Positions 30,025-39,820 are shown, counted from the first letter of the stretch. The stretch is DNA of 64,000 nucleotides from Alteromonas portus (GCF_005117025.1 NZ_SWCO01000007.1:248001-312000); one strand, 5' to 3'. Notes: a model not told the origin generated them from the sequence alone. Numbers and translations are program-made.

Positions 30025-30909
30025 TTAAATTTGCGCAAACAAATCTTGTAGGCAGGTAATAGCAGCGCTAATTTTAGCCGGCATAAGCTCGCGCTTTGGC
30101 GTCACTGCATAGACAGTATAGTCAGGTAATTCCCAGTCGGTGAATAGCTGCTTCATTTCACCTGATTTAAGCAAGTGCCTAACCTCTGGCTCAGGCAATA
30201 CAGCGTAGCCTAAATTATCTTGGGTAAGCTTAATCAGTGTCTGCATTGAATTGACATCAATGCGCTGAGAGTCCAATTCAAACTCACCGTTGCTTTCATG
30301 CTTCATCACGTAGTCTTCAATATGTCTGTGCACAATGTAAGCATGACCATTTAATTCTTCTGGTGAAGACAAGTTTTGGCTAGCTAGTGGATGCTCAGTG
30401 GAAACACATAGAATTCGTTCCCAGGTAGCAAGCTTCAAACTACTAAAATTTGTATCGGAAACTGGGGCGAAGCAAAGTACAAGGTCTGCACTTGATGCAA
30501 TAATATCTTTAGGTTCGTCGGTAACAGTCAAAGATATCGTAATTTTTGGAAATTCTTCGCACAGTTTCTTCAATGGCTCACTAAGTAAGCCGCCACCAAA
30601 ACCTTCAGGTGCAATAATGTTGATTTTACCTGTAGGGTCGTCTTGAAGGCTTTCTATTTTCTGTTGAGCAAGTTCCGCAGTTTGCAGCATTTGCTTGCTG
30701 GTGTCGTAGTAAATGCGCCCTGCTTCCGTAAGGCTTAAGCTTCGGGTATTTCGGTTAAAAAGACTAAGCCCTATGTCATGCTCAAGTTTTCTTAATTGTT
30801 GACTAATTGCAGAAACAGTCATGTGTAGCTCACGGGCTGCAACACTCATGCTACCGCTATCTGTCACCGCAACAAAAACCTGAAGTGAGCGTAGTAATTT
30901 AGTATTCAT
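30025..30909 (-). CDS. LysR-family transcriptional regulator
   Basis: 294 aa. The N-terminal winged HTH is LRSLQVFVAVTDSGSMSVAARELHMTVSAISQQLRKLEHDIGLSLFNRNTRSLSLTEAGRIYY (residues 4-67), with the usual L-F-R-T-R-x-L-x-LT-G pattern. The C-terminal periplasmic-binding-like effector domain covers about residues 90-290. The target is unknown. The closest genes are fadL (convergent) and a DUF2721 gene (upstream, same strand), so no divergent partner is offered. Confidence 0.92.
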   Translation of the reverse strand: MNTKLLRSLQVFVAVTDSGSMSVAARELHMTVSAISQQLRKLEHDIGLSLFNRNTRSLSLTEAGRIYYDTSKQMLQTAELAQQKIESLQDDPTGKINIIAPEGFGGGLLSEPLKKLCEEFPKITISLTVTDEPKDIIASSADLVLCFAPVSDTNFSSLKLATWERILCVSTEHPLASQNLSSPEELNGHAYIVHRHIEDYVMKHESNGEFELDSQRIDVNSMQTLIKLTQDNLGYAVLPEPEVRHLLKSGEMKQLFTDWELPDYTVYAVTPKRELMPAKISAAITCLQDLFAQI

Positions 30910-31205
30910 GGCGCAGTTAAATCCTTTCCATAGGCCGAAATATTATAAAGATACATTTGTAGCAAATTAACAACGTTAAAGGTGGAACTTTACCTTATTT
31001 AGACGTTGATGAGCGTTTTTAAAGCGCGCTCTTTACACAATACTTACACTAGATCGCAGTTTGTGATTAGGTTTCGTCTACCGCGCTATTTTTAAAAAGC
31101 GAAGCAAGGCGGTCAGTAAAGAAAAAGTACGCTCTGTCCGCCTTGCCTATGCTTTTCTGTTCATCAACCTATCAACTTATAAAGTTAAAACTTAAATCGC
31201 AGCGC

Positions 31206-31649
31206 CTACCGAATGGTTCTGACCATGTTTATGGTGTTTGTTGCAAGTTTTACTTCTACAAGAAAGACAATAAGTGCGCTGATTAGAAACATCATTGCCA
31301 GTATGAATAGTACGATGACCGGCGTTTTTAAATCGACAACCCACAGCGATCCAGAAAACAGCGCCATAATGACGGTACACACCATCAGCCCAGCGGCTAC
31401 GCATAGCCCAATCGCCCAGTTAATTACTTTTACCCTGCGCCACAGCACTTTAATTTCGCTTTTCGAGCGGTCAACAATATGTGGGTCAGACAGGGTATGG
31501 ATTTGTCTTTCCGCCACCCTAACTCTGTCTGATATCCGGCCAAGCCGAGACGACATAACATTAAGAAAGCCCGCAATACCAGTAAGCAAAAATACGGGAG
31601 CTACAGCAAATTCGATAAGCTGTGAAAGACTAGGAATAAGTGTGTCCAA
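31206..31649 (-). CDS. DUF2721 membrane protein
   Basis: 147 aa with three hydrophobic segments (FAVAPVFLLTGIAGFLNVMSS, NWAIGLCVAAGLMVCTVIMAL, VIVLFILAMMFLISALIVFL). The pattern of the first TM followed by RLGRISDRVR and a charged stretch RxLxxR...LWRRVKVIN is typical of the DUF2721 family. Inner-membrane protein of unknown function. Monocistronic. Confidence 0.8.
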   Translation of the reverse strand: MDTLIPSLSQLIEFAVAPVFLLTGIAGFLNVMSSRLGRISDRVRVAERQIHTLSDPHIVDRSKSEIKVLWRRVKVINWAIGLCVAAGLMVCTVIMALFSGSLWVVDLKTPVIVLFILAMMFLISALIVFLVEVKLATNTINMVRTIR

Positions 31650-31953
31650 TGGTTCCTCCAGCGAACAAAGTTTGGTTTTCGTACTTCAGGCAAAGGGTGT
31701 TTAACCCATCGCTAAATGCGTTTAACGCTCTGCCATTCACTATGCGCTATATACATGTAATGTAGAAACAATGCATAGAACAAAGACTTGTGTTGTGACA
31801 GTAGAGCTTGCGATTTGCAAAGTCTACGCCAACGCTTAAATAAGGGATATGACGTAATTGCCAGAATGCCGCAAGAGTTTAGCGGTTTTTTTTTAGATTA
31901 ACGGTACACTAGCACCAGTTGCTAAAAAACATTTTTCATCAAAAGGATAGATA
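31650..31953. other. Intergenic region, no gene seen
   Basis: This divergent gap holds the promoters of the DUF2721 and TonB-receptor genes. AAAGGAT at 31941-31947 is the likely ribosome site of the receptor. No hairpin, Fur-type or Zur-type box was recognised. Confidence 0.6.
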
Positions 31954-34023
31954 ATGCGCTTTGCCCCGAGCTTTCCTCTGTCGTTGCTAACTGTGTCTCT
32001 GCTGTCGCATTCAGCCATCGCCCAGCAAGAAAATGAAATAGAAAGAATTGAAACCACATCTTCTCGAATACAGGGCAGTATGAATGCTTCTGGCTACGCA
32101 GTGTCGTCTATTTCAGAAGAAAGCTTATCGCTGCTTTCATTTCAACACATTCAAGAGTCGCTAAATTACATTGCGGGCGCCGGCGTACAGCGGGGTAACG
32201 GGCAAGAGTACTTGCCTGCCCTTCGTTCGCCAGTGCTAACCGGCGCAGGAGCGTGCGGCGGAATTTTAGCTGCAGAAGACGGTATTGCATTGCGCGCAGC
32301 AGGCTTTTGCAATATCAACGAACTGTTTGAAGCTCATGGTGAAATTGCACAGCGTATTGACGTGATAAAAGGTCCAGCGTCAGCGCTTTATGGATCTAAT
32401 GCAATACATGGCGTTATCAATGTAGTGACGCCTGACACAACACAAGGCGACGGGGAGCTTAGTCTTGACTATGGGTCTTATGGTTTTCATCGCGTAAAGC
32501 TTAAAGAAGGGAAAGACTTCGGACACAGCGGCGTAGGTATCGCTGCCAGTATTACCAGAGACACTGGGTACAGAGATGAAGAGGGCGTTGATCAAGAAAA
32601 AGTCTCGCTTCGTCACAGAATAGAGTGGGACAACACAGTTATAACAAGTGGGCTTACCTATACCCACCTAGACCAAGAAACCGCCGGCTATATCGAAGGG
32701 TTTGAAAGCTACAAGAATACACAAATAGCCAAAAGCAACCCAAACCCAGAAGCCTTTCGAAAGGCAGAGAGTTTTAGGTTATGGAGCAAGTTTGATACTA
32801 GCTTTAATGGTGGTCACGCGCTGTCGATTACGCCTTACGTACGCAACCAAGATATGCGTTTTAGAATGCATTTTTTACCCGGTAAACCACTAGAGACGAA
32901 TGCACAAAAAGGTCTGGGCGTGTTATCTCAGTTCAATTACGTTCTTAATAACAACGTCAGTGCGGATGTAGGATTAGATGTAGAATACACCGAAGGTGAA
33001 TTAACTCAGTCTCAAGATGGTGCGACGGAAGGGTCAGCTTTTTTGGTTGAAACTATTCCCGTAGGTAAGCACTATGATTACGATGTAGATGCCACGTTAA
33101 TTGCACCTTTCTTTAGCTTTAATTGGCAATCTGAGCGTTGGGCCATTTCTGTCGGCGGTCGCTTTGAATCTATGCAGTACGACTACACCAATAATATGAA
33201 TGTAGGTCGTGTACGCGAAGATGGTACAGAGTGCGGTTTTGGTGGCTGCAGATACACTAGACCTGCAGATAGTGAAAACGACTTTGATAATTTTAGCCCG
33301 AAGCTTTCACTTCGTTATCAACTCACGCCACAAACCCAATTATTTGGCGGTATCGCAAAAGGTTACCGCGCTCCTCAGGCAACAGAGCTGTATCGTTTGC
33401 AGCGTGCACAGACTGTTGCTGATCTAGACTCGGTGACGGCTGATAACGTTGAAATGGGTGTTTCCGGAGTGCTACCTGACGGCAGCTATACGCTTAGCCT
33501 TTATAGCCTACAAAAAGATAACGTTATTTATCGCGATAGCGACTTTTTTAACGTAAGCAACGGCGAAACATGGCACAGAGGAGTAGAGCTTTCTTTTGAC
33601 CAGCGGCTTAGTGACGCGCTTCGCTTAGATTTTGCTGGTACCTATGCAAGGCATACTTACGAGCACAGTCAGCTTTCAGGTGAAGAAGATATTAAAGGTA
33701 ATGATATTGATACCGCGCCAAAGCTTCAGTTTAACGCCCGCTTAAGCTTTGATGTATCGAGAAAAGTACAAACACAGCTAGAGTGGCAGCATATTTCGAG
33801 CTATTTCACCGACGCCGAAAATCTCAATGAATACGAGGGGCATGATTTGGTGCATGCCCGTTTACGATATAGCCTGAACAGCGATGTAACGCTATACGCG
33901 CGCGTTAATAACCTGTTTGATACGGACTACGCTGATCGTGCCGACTTCACAAGCTTCACTGGTCCGCGTTACTTTCCCGGGCGGCCTAGGAATTTCATGA
34001 TAACGGCGTCGTTTACGTTATAG
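31954..34023 (+). CDS. TonB-dependent outer-membrane receptor
   Basis: 689 aa with signal peptide (SLLTVSLLSHSAIAQQ). An N-terminal plug domain includes SLNYIAGAGVQRGNGQEYLP and RIDVIKGPASALYGSNAIHGVINVVTP. A 22-strand barrel follows, ending in GPRYFPGRPRNFMITASFTL with a TonB-box-like IERIETTSSR at the mature N-terminus. Two Cys in the plug (GACGG and FCN) are unusual but plausible as a disulphide. The substrate cannot be inferred. No Fur or Zur box and no transport genes are adjacent. Confidence 0.9.
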   Translation: MRFAPSFPLSLLTVSLLSHSAIAQQENEIERIETTSSRIQGSMNASGYAVSSISEESLSLLSFQHIQESLNYIAGAGVQRGNGQEYLPALRSPVLTGAGACGGILAAEDGIALRAAGFCNINELFEAHGEIAQRIDVIKGPASALYGSNAIHGVINVVTPDTTQGDGELSLDYGSYGFHRVKLKEGKDFGHSGVGIAASITRDTGYRDEEGVDQEKVSLRHRIEWDNTVITSGLTYTHLDQETAGYIEGFESYKNTQIAKSNPNPEAFRKAESFRLWSKFDTSFNGGHALSITPYVRNQDMRFRMHFLPGKPLETNAQKGLGVLSQFNYVLNNNVSADVGLDVEYTEGELTQSQDGATEGSAFLVETIPVGKHYDYDVDATLIAPFFSFNWQSERWAISVGGRFESMQYDYTNNMNVGRVREDGTECGFGGCRYTRPADSENDFDNFSPKLSLRYQLTPQTQLFGGIAKGYRAPQATELYRLQRAQTVADLDSVTADNVEMGVSGVLPDGSYTLSLYSLQKDNVIYRDSDFFNVSNGETWHRGVELSFDQRLSDALRLDFAGTYARHTYEHSQLSGEEDIKGNDIDTAPKLQFNARLSFDVSRKVQTQLEWQHISSYFTDAENLNEYEGHDLVHARLRYSLNSDVTLYARVNNLFDTDYADRADFTSFTGPRYFPGRPRNFMITASFTL

Positions 34024-34208
34024 ATTTGGATAAGAAGTATTAATTGATATCTATTAATCTTGAAAATACAGACTATTACCGTGATTTGCTTGTACCTCAA
34101 CGGCTTCGGGCGTAGTCTGTGATCATCAGCATGGGTCTCAGTCACGCCATGTATAGCGCTTTTTAAGGTTAGGCGGCATACGTGGAATGATTGTTAATAG
34201 GTATACCC

Positions 34209-35501
34209 ATGCAAAAAATAGTAATTGTTGGTGGCGGTGCTGGAGGTCTTGAATTAGCCAGTCGCTTAAGCCGCACCCTCGGGAGAAGAAAACAGGCCGA
34301 AATTACCCTCGTCGACCGCAGTCGAACCCATATCTGGAAGCCGCTATTACACGAAGTGGCCGCCGGCGTAATTGATAAACATTCAGACGGTGTGGACTAC
34401 GCCATTCACGCTGCAGCTCATCATTACCGCTTCCAATTAGGTGAAATGTGCTCGCTTAACGCGCAAGCGCAAACTATAACTTTGTCGCCTTTAATCGATG
34501 AAGAAGGAACGCAGGTTTTACCCGAACGAGAGATTCATTACGATCAGTTAGTGTTGGCTGTTGGCAGCGTGAGTAATGACTTTGGTACCCCAGGTGTTGC
34601 GGAGCATTGCTACTTCTTAGATTCGTTGAAACAAGCGGAACGCTTTCATAGAGCGCTTCTCAATCAGCTTATCCGCATTAATCAACAAGAAGATAAAGAC
34701 GCCAAAATTAAAGTCGCTATTGTAGGGGCTGGGGCAACGGGCACAGAGCTAGCTGCACAGCTTCATCATGTGGCGAACTTGTCGAAGGCTTACGGCATGC
34801 CAGATATGTCGGCTTCGCGCCTTCAAATTGCAATAGTCGAGGCAGGCGATAGAATTTTACCGGCATTGCCAGAGCGCATAGCGAATTCTGCAAGAAAAGC
34901 GCTGCACAAGTTGGGTGTCGATATAAAAGAACAAACCATGGTGGCTGAAGCCGATACTAAAGGGTTAATTACCAAAGATGGTGGGCGAATTGACGCTGAT
35001 TTAATGGTCTGGGCTGCGGGTGTGAAAGCTCCTGACTTTATTACAAAACTTGAGCTTTTTGAAACGAATAGAGCTAATCAAATTCTTGTCGATAAGCAGC
35101 TTCGCAGTACATCTTTCAAGAACATTTGGGTATTAGGCGATTGCTGTGGATTCCAGCAGGAAAATGGGAAATGGGTGCCGCCTAGAGCGCAGTCTGCCCA
35201 CCAAATGGCGGATATCGTCGCGCATAATATAACGTCGTTATTTACTCAAAAAGACACGAAAGATTTCACCTATAAAGACTATGGATCTTTGGTTCACCTA
35301 AGTAAATACAGCACTGTCGGAAGCTTGATGGGCTCGCTTTCTAACAGCAGTATGTTTATTGAAGGTCGCCTAGCTAAGTTGGTCTACGTCTCTTTGTATA
35401 ATATGCATCAGTTTGCAGTACATGGAAAAATCAAAGGTGCACTAAAGCTTCTTGTTAAGAAGTTAAGCCATGCCATCAGCCCCAAGCTGAAACTCCATTA
35501 A
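34209..35501 (+). CDS. ndh: Type II NADH dehydrogenase
   Basis: 430 aa from the ATG at 34209 (an in-frame TTG at 34191 is less likely). FAD-binding KIVIVGGGAGGLELASRLSR at the N-terminus, RTHIWKPLLHEVAAG, a second dinucleotide fold KVAIVGAGATGTELAAQLHH (residues 166-185), and VLGDCCGFQQENGKWVPPRAQSAHQM (FAD binding, quinone side). A hydrophobic/amphipathic C-terminus anchors it to the membrane. It oxidises NADH and passes electrons to quinone without pumping protons. Single gene. Confidence 0.92.
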   Translation: MQKIVIVGGGAGGLELASRLSRTLGRRKQAEITLVDRSRTHIWKPLLHEVAAGVIDKHSDGVDYAIHAAAHHYRFQLGEMCSLNAQAQTITLSPLIDEEGTQVLPEREIHYDQLVLAVGSVSNDFGTPGVAEHCYFLDSLKQAERFHRALLNQLIRINQQEDKDAKIKVAIVGAGATGTELAAQLHHVANLSKAYGMPDMSASRLQIAIVEAGDRILPALPERIANSARKALHKLGVDIKEQTMVAEADTKGLITKDGGRIDADLMVWAAGVKAPDFITKLELFETNRANQILVDKQLRSTSFKNIWVLGDCCGFQQENGKWVPPRAQSAHQMADIVAHNITSLFTQKDTKDFTYKDYGSLVHLSKYSTVGSLMGSLSNSSMFIEGRLAKLVYVSLYNMHQFAVHGKIKGALKLLVKKLSHAISPKLKLH

Positions 35502-35517
35502 AAATCGTAAACAAGAC

Positions 35518-35535
35518 AGCCCCTGTATAGGGGCT
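35518..35535 (+). terminator. Short hairpin after ndh
   Basis: AGCCCC-TGTATA-GGGGCT, 6 bp, 16 nt after the stop, without a U-run. A weak terminator candidate. Confidence 0.35.
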
Positions 35536-35736
35536 TAAACCGGTTTGGTTGAAATGTCATGTTTCCCACCAAAGCACTGCTAGTGCCACAACCTTGTAAA
35601 AACCATCGTTTAACGGTCGATATAATGCGCTAAACACCTCTATCAAACGCGCTAAATATTCTTATAGTTTAAATAGGCAGTTACAAAAGTAACTGCTTTG
35701 GTTCGATGTTGTTCAGTTCAGTAGGGGTTTTACGCT

Positions 35737-36060
35737 TTGCGCGTTTCGCACGTTTTGTTGGCGGTTATTCTGCCAGCGCTATTTTCATCACTGGTGTCCG
35801 TCTCTGTATTAGGAGAGGGAAGAAGTGTGCAGAATATGGCGGGGCAATCGAAAAGTGCTGCGGCGCTCTCTACCCTGATGAGCGAGTGGGAAAGTTCTGT
35901 TTTTGAAGTGTCTGACGACGACATTGACGACGGTATTCCATTTTTCAATACAATCAACGGCTCGGAAAAGTACCGGTTTTCATCTGGCAAAGCGGTTGAT
36001 GCAAAAGCTGTTGTTAGGCAGCGCGCTAACATCATTCGAGGTCCACCTTCTTTCACTTAA
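35737..36060 (+). CDS. Hypothetical small secreted protein
   Basis: 107 aa from a TTG at 35737 preceded by TAGGGG nine bases upstream. The N-terminus MRVSHVLLAVILPALFSSLVSVSV is a signal peptide or anchor. The rest is acidic (SDDDIDDGIPFF) and recognised by no family. It lies 43 bp upstream of the CBS gene and may be co-transcribed. An overlapping frame from an ATG at 35706 encodes an unlikely Arg/Cys-rich protein. The non-ATG start and lack of homology keep confidence moderate. Confidence 0.5.
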   Translation: MRVSHVLLAVILPALFSSLVSVSVLGEGRSVQNMAGQSKSAAALSTLMSEWESSVFEVSDDDIDDGIPFFNTINGSEKYRFSSGKAVDAKAVVRQRANIIRGPPSFT

Positions 36061-36103
36061 TCACTTAAAAACTAAATTTTTTATTTTTGATTAGGAGAAA
36101 GGT

Positions 36104-36667
36104 ATGCACGCCCTAAATCTATATGAAACCGAAGCTATCGATACATTGGCATGGCCGGTTATTGAAAACACTATTACTGTAAATTCATCTGCTATGGCGA
36201 TCTTCACTGACTTTAAGCAGCACTTGCCGCACGTTATTGATGCCAGGACTCCGGCGACGAAAGTAGAGTCGATTATGCGTCAGTCTCATGTTCGTATGAT
36301 GCTGGTGGTAAACAGTGAAAACCGTTTTATTGGTATTGTTACCAGTCACGATGTGGGAGAACAGCAAATCATTCAGCGAGTAAGCGAACTAAAGAGCAAT
36401 CGAGACGAGCTTACCGTTCATGATTTTATGCGCCCTAAAACATCGCTTATGTCGTTTGATTTTAGTGAGCTAATGCGTTCGTCGGTGGGCGATGTTATCG
36501 AAACGCTCAAAGACTACGGGCAGCACCACTGCTTGGTAATGGACAGAAACAGTCATGAAGTTCGCGGGGTAATTAGCGTTAGCGACATTGCCAGAGAGTT
36601 GCGCTTGCCGCTGGATATTCAAGGTCGGCCTACGTTTGCTGAGCTCGTCACTATTTTAGCGGCTTAA
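36104..36667 (+). CDS. Two-CBS-domain protein
   Basis: 187 aa, cytoplasmic, ribosome site AGGAGAAAGG. Two CBS motifs: residues ~48-105 (PATKVESIMRQSHVRMMLVVNSENRFIGIVTSHDVG) and ~118-175 (VGDVIETLKDYGQHHCLVMDRNSHEVRGVISVSDIARE). CBS pairs usually bind adenine nucleotides and regulate a partner. No enzyme domain is attached, so it may act in trans. Function unknown. Confidence 0.85.
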   Translation: MHALNLYETEAIDTLAWPVIENTITVNSSAMAIFTDFKQHLPHVIDARTPATKVESIMRQSHVRMMLVVNSENRFIGIVTSHDVGEQQIIQRVSELKSNRDELTVHDFMRPKTSLMSFDFSELMRSSVGDVIETLKDYGQHHCLVMDRNSHEVRGVISVSDIARELRLPLDIQGRPTFAELVTILAA

Positions 36668-36956
36668 TAGTCCCTTTTTGTTAGTTTAAAATTACCCTAT
36701 TTACTGCGCGTTGCTGTTAAGTAGCGCGCAGAAAAGAGCATATAAACCTTAATGCCAATTTGGTAACTTCTTACTGCCTGTTGGTTACAATAATAATTAG
36801 GTGATTCAGCCGTTATTTCATTGCATCCAGCAAAGCTATCATAGATGCATCTTCCTCAATTTCGTTAGCACAAATGACTTGGTATGTATTTCGCAATGTA
36901 ACTTGTAAGAAGTTAAAACATCTCGTCGAAACTGTTTGATGAAAAGAGGCGAAATT

Positions 36957-37391
36957 ATGAATAGATCACCGTTTCCTACCAGTGTTGTCACAAAAGCGTT
37001 TACTTGGGCTTATCAAGAACTGGGCTTAAATGTTAAGCAAGCTTCTGAAATATTGGGTATTTCTCCTTCATCTCTTGCGCAAACTACGTTATTGGGTTTT
37101 GAAAACGGCACCGCAGAGTATCGCAAGCAACTTGCGTTTATTCGTATGTATCATTTACTCATCTCATTGTCAGATGGGGACAGTGGACAGATGAAAGCAT
37201 GGTTTAGCAGCTACAATGTTATGCTTGAAGCAAGCCCTTTTGAAATGTGCAAGGAATACGACGGTATAGAGCGCGTTGCAGATCAATTGCGTCGACTAAA
37301 ACAATCTGAAGCAGGCAGTCACGGAGCGTTAGCGGTTATCGAATTTTCTCACAAAAACTACGACGCTAAATTGAGATCTGTATTTCACTAA
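36957..37391 (+). CDS. Orphan Xre/MbcA/ParS antitoxin-like protein
   Basis: 144 aa from the ATG at 36957 with AGAGG seven bases upstream. The N-terminal HTH-like part is VTKAFTWAYQELGLNVKQASEILGISPSSLAQTT. The C-terminal segment MKAWFSSYNVMLEASPFEMCKEYDGIERVADQLRRL has the shape of the toxin-binding Xre-MbcA-ParS domain (W...N..L...P.E....-GI..V...L). In known systems it partners a RES-domain toxin, and none is adjacent. It overlaps the convergent hydrolase gene by 4 bp. Family placement is by pattern only. Confidence 0.7.
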   Translation: MNRSPFPTSVVTKAFTWAYQELGLNVKQASEILGISPSSLAQTTLLGFENGTAEYRKQLAFIRMYHLLISLSDGDSGQMKAWFSSYNVMLEASPFEMCKEYDGIERVADQLRRLKQSEAGSHGALAVIEFSHKNYDAKLRSVFH

Positions 37392-38329
37392 TCGGAAAGA
37401 TTTACTTCGCTGTCAATCTTGATAATAAAGTTTGCGCACGCTTCAACTTGAGTGACGGGGATCATGTGGCCTGCATCGGGAATAATTTCCGATACAGCCG
37501 TATTTTTCGCTGAAGTTACTGCGCTGATGTGCTCGTCTGGTTTTAAAATAGTGTCCTTTTCCCCATATAAGATGCCTATTGGGCATTTAATTTTGTTGTA
37601 ATAGCTCTGCTGTCTATGCAGGCTTCCCTGAGCGGAGACCGTATCTCGACTTCCTTCATAAAAACTGCGAGAGTGAAGCGCGAGTAAACCACCACCTCCG
37701 ATAGAAAAGGATGTGGGAACAGGCTCCGGATGAAAAATGCGCGCAATTTGCTTTCTACCCAGTTTTGCTCTTAACGGACTGGCGATGGTTTTGGCTACAC
37801 TAGTTCGTACAAACTCATTAGGTATATAAAGTACTGAAAGCGGTCCAGCGCCACCTTTAAGCGGCGTAGTCAGCGGGCATAGCAGGGAAACTGACCTAAT
37901 TGTTTCAGGGGCGTCAATTGCCATCCTTAACGCAATGCCACCACCCATTGAATGTCCAGCGATGCTAGCTTTCTCTATACCTTCTTTTTCCATCCACTCG
38001 AGTATCATCTTACTTTGCTTTTCGAAGCTGGCTGACGTGCCTTTATATCGACTAGAAAACCCACTTCCTGGGCGGTCAACGCAATAAACCGTATAGCGAG
38101 ATGCAAGGGTTTTGGCTAATTCATGAAAATTGTTACTATTGCCCAGTAAACCGTGAATAAGTACAAGCGCCGGCCCGTTCCCTTGCTTTTGCCAATGTAT
38201 TATTCCTCCATCAACCGGAGTAAGTTCTCCTGATGGTGTAAATGCTGATTCGATACTGCTATCCATTTTTGCAGTAAACCAAATAAGAGCAGCAAAGATA
38301 GAAATAATAATAAGTAAGGCGATCAGCAT
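37388..38329 (-). CDS. Alpha/beta hydrolase, membrane-anchored
   Basis: 313 aa. N-terminal hydrophobic anchor MLIALLIIISIFAALIWFTA, then the alpha/beta-hydrolase core: VLIHGLLGNSNNFHELA (oxyanion hole), nucleophile elbow GHSMGGG (residues ~130-136), catalytic Asp near YGEKDTIL and His in DAGHMIPVTQVEAC. Substrate unknown. The closest families are lipases/esterases and carboxylesterase-like enzymes. Its stop lies within the last codon of the convergent Xre-like gene. Confidence 0.88.
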   Translation of the reverse strand: MLIALLIIISIFAALIWFTAKMDSSIESAFTPSGELTPVDGGIIHWQKQGNGPALVLIHGLLGNSNNFHELAKTLASRYTVYCVDRPGSGFSSRYKGTSASFEKQSKMILEWMEKEGIEKASIAGHSMGGGIALRMAIDAPETIRSVSLLCPLTTPLKGGAGPLSVLYIPNEFVRTSVAKTIASPLRAKLGRKQIARIFHPEPVPTSFSIGGGGLLALHSRSFYEGSRDTVSAQGSLHRQQSYYNKIKCPIGILYGEKDTILKPDEHISAVTSAKNTAVSEIIPDAGHMIPVTQVEACANFIIKIDSEVNLSD

Positions 38330-38475
38330 GTTGTGTTTCCGAAATAAGAACGAATTTTAACCTATCGGTTAACGCTTATACGGTCAAGTGAGTAATTAGT
38401 AATAGTTGCAAGGAGTTACTGAGCGACTAATGTAGCAGAACTAACAAGTCATGCTATGAAGGAATAGGAAGTGAA

Positions 38476-38892
38476 ATGAAACTATCAATAACACCGTCTA
38501 TATCGATAGATGACGGCGAGGCAGACTTACAGGCTATTCGCGCGCAAGGAAGTGGCGGGCAAAACGTAAATAAAGTCAGCAGCGCTATACACCTGCGATT
38601 TGACATAAATCAGTCTTCACTGCCCGACGAGCTTAAAGCGAAGTTGTTGAGCTTAAAGGACAGCCGTGTCACTAACGATGGTGTATTTGTGTTAAAAGCG
38701 CAAAATTTCCGAACTCAAGAGCAAAACAGAGAAGATGCATTGTCACGACTTGTAGCGTGGATAAAAGCAGCTACCGTTAAACAAAAACCGCGCATTAAAA
38801 CCAAAGTAAGTCGCGCGGCAAAAGCACGTCGTGTAGATGTAAAAAAACAACAAGGAGCCAAAAAATCTATGCGTAAGAAAGTGGAATTTTAA
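38476..38892 (+). CDS. arfB: Alternative ribosome-rescue factor / peptidyl-tRNA hydrolase
   Basis: 138 aa. It is a class-I release factor-like domain without codon-recognition domains, with GGQ at residues 27-29 in RAQGSGGQNVNKVSSAIHLRF. The basic C-terminal tail (KQKPRIKTKVSRAAKARRVDVKKQQGAKKS) inserts into the empty mRNA channel. It releases peptides from stalled ribosomes lacking a stop codon. Monocistronic. Confidence 0.93.
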   Translation: MKLSITPSISIDDGEADLQAIRAQGSGGQNVNKVSSAIHLRFDINQSSLPDELKAKLLSLKDSRVTNDGVFVLKAQNFRTQEQNREDALSRLVAWIKAATVKQKPRIKTKVSRAAKARRVDVKKQQGAKKSMRKKVEF

Positions 38893-39018
38893 ACAAAACT
38901 AATCTAAAGTATTAGACCTTAGTGATGTCATTTCGCAAGACAACGGAAAATTCTTACAATAATAAATGAATGTGTCTTGTGCTTATGCTAATTATTGGAA
39001 CTTAGGGAAGCATACAAA

Positions 39019-39696
39019 GTGACGCGTTCGAACGTAATTCCTATGGTGCTGTTTGCTGCCATAGTGGTTTCGCTTGGGATTAATACACCGCAAGCCGCAA
39101 ACGAGATTATTGCTCGTTTGTTCAACAAATCTATATCTAATACTGAACTGCAGCCTTCACAGGCTGACGTAGATCGCTTTCAATCTATCTTGACTGACAA
39201 ATCTGAAAAAGAAGTTCGCGATATTTTGGCACAACGTGCGCTTGGTAATAAAATTACCGAGTCTGTACTTTCAGATTTCGCCGACAAAAATTCCATAGAG
39301 CCCAGCGAAAGCGAAATTCAATCTGCGTATTCCGTCATCAAGCTATGGACCGTTGACTTAAATAACGATGGCGCCTATCAAGATGAAGAACTAGAGCGTT
39401 ATCGTTTAGCGATGGCCGAAGGCATGGCTAAAAGCTGGAAAGTATCGAAGGCACTTTTCGAAGCCTATGGCGGCGACGTGGTATTCCAACAAGATAACCC
39501 GTTAACTCCTGTTGGTGCATATCAAAAACTGTTTGAACAGTATCGAGAACAAGGGGAATTTGTTATTTACGACCCTGTTTTCAAAGCGGCGTTTTGGAGT
39601 TCGGTACGAATGAAATATTCGAATAAGTACGAACCCGATAACATAGATTTCTCTCTCCCTTGGTGGGAAAAGAGCATGACTGCTTCAGAGCAATAG
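39019..39696 (+). CDS. Secreted hypothetical protein, SurA-N-like helical region
   Basis: 225 aa from the GTG at 39019, preceded by AGGGA ten bases upstream; the longer frame from TTG 38995 lacks a good site. Signal peptide VIPMVLFAAIVVSLGINTPQAA. The mature start NEIIARLFNKSISNTELQPSQADVDRF followed by helices (LAQRALGNKITESVLSDFADKNSIEPSESEIQSAY) resembles the chaperone N-domain of SurA/parvulin precursors, but no PPIase domain follows. Function not established. It ends in a terminator and is followed by the low-complexity protein gene. Confidence 0.65.
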   Translation: MTRSNVIPMVLFAAIVVSLGINTPQAANEIIARLFNKSISNTELQPSQADVDRFQSILTDKSEKEVRDILAQRALGNKITESVLSDFADKNSIEPSESEIQSAYSVIKLWTVDLNNDGAYQDEELERYRLAMAEGMAKSWKVSKALFEAYGGDVVFQQDNPLTPVGAYQKLFEQYREQGEFVIYDPVFKAAFWSSVRMKYSNKYEPDNIDFSLPWWEKSMTASEQ

Positions 39697-39700
39697 TTCG

Positions 39701-39730
39701 AAAAAGCCCTGTTTTTACAGGGCTTTTTTT
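39701..39730 (+). terminator. Rho-independent terminator
   Basis: AAAAAGCCCTG-TTTTTA-CAGGGCTTTTTTT, 10-11 bp stem with a strong U-run, 5 nt after the preceding stop. Confidence 0.9.
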
Positions 39731-39820
39731 ATTCTTTTTAAAAAAAATCTTTTTGCGCGGAATAAAATTGTTTCTTCAATCGTTATCTCAGTGTCCTTTA
39801 TGAAAAACGGAGATAATCGG

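Noticed and set aside
35706-35906. 66-aa frame from an ATG overlapping the small secreted protein
   Set aside because: Arg/Cys-rich without domain, while the overlapping frame from TTG 35737 has a signal peptide and a ribosome site.
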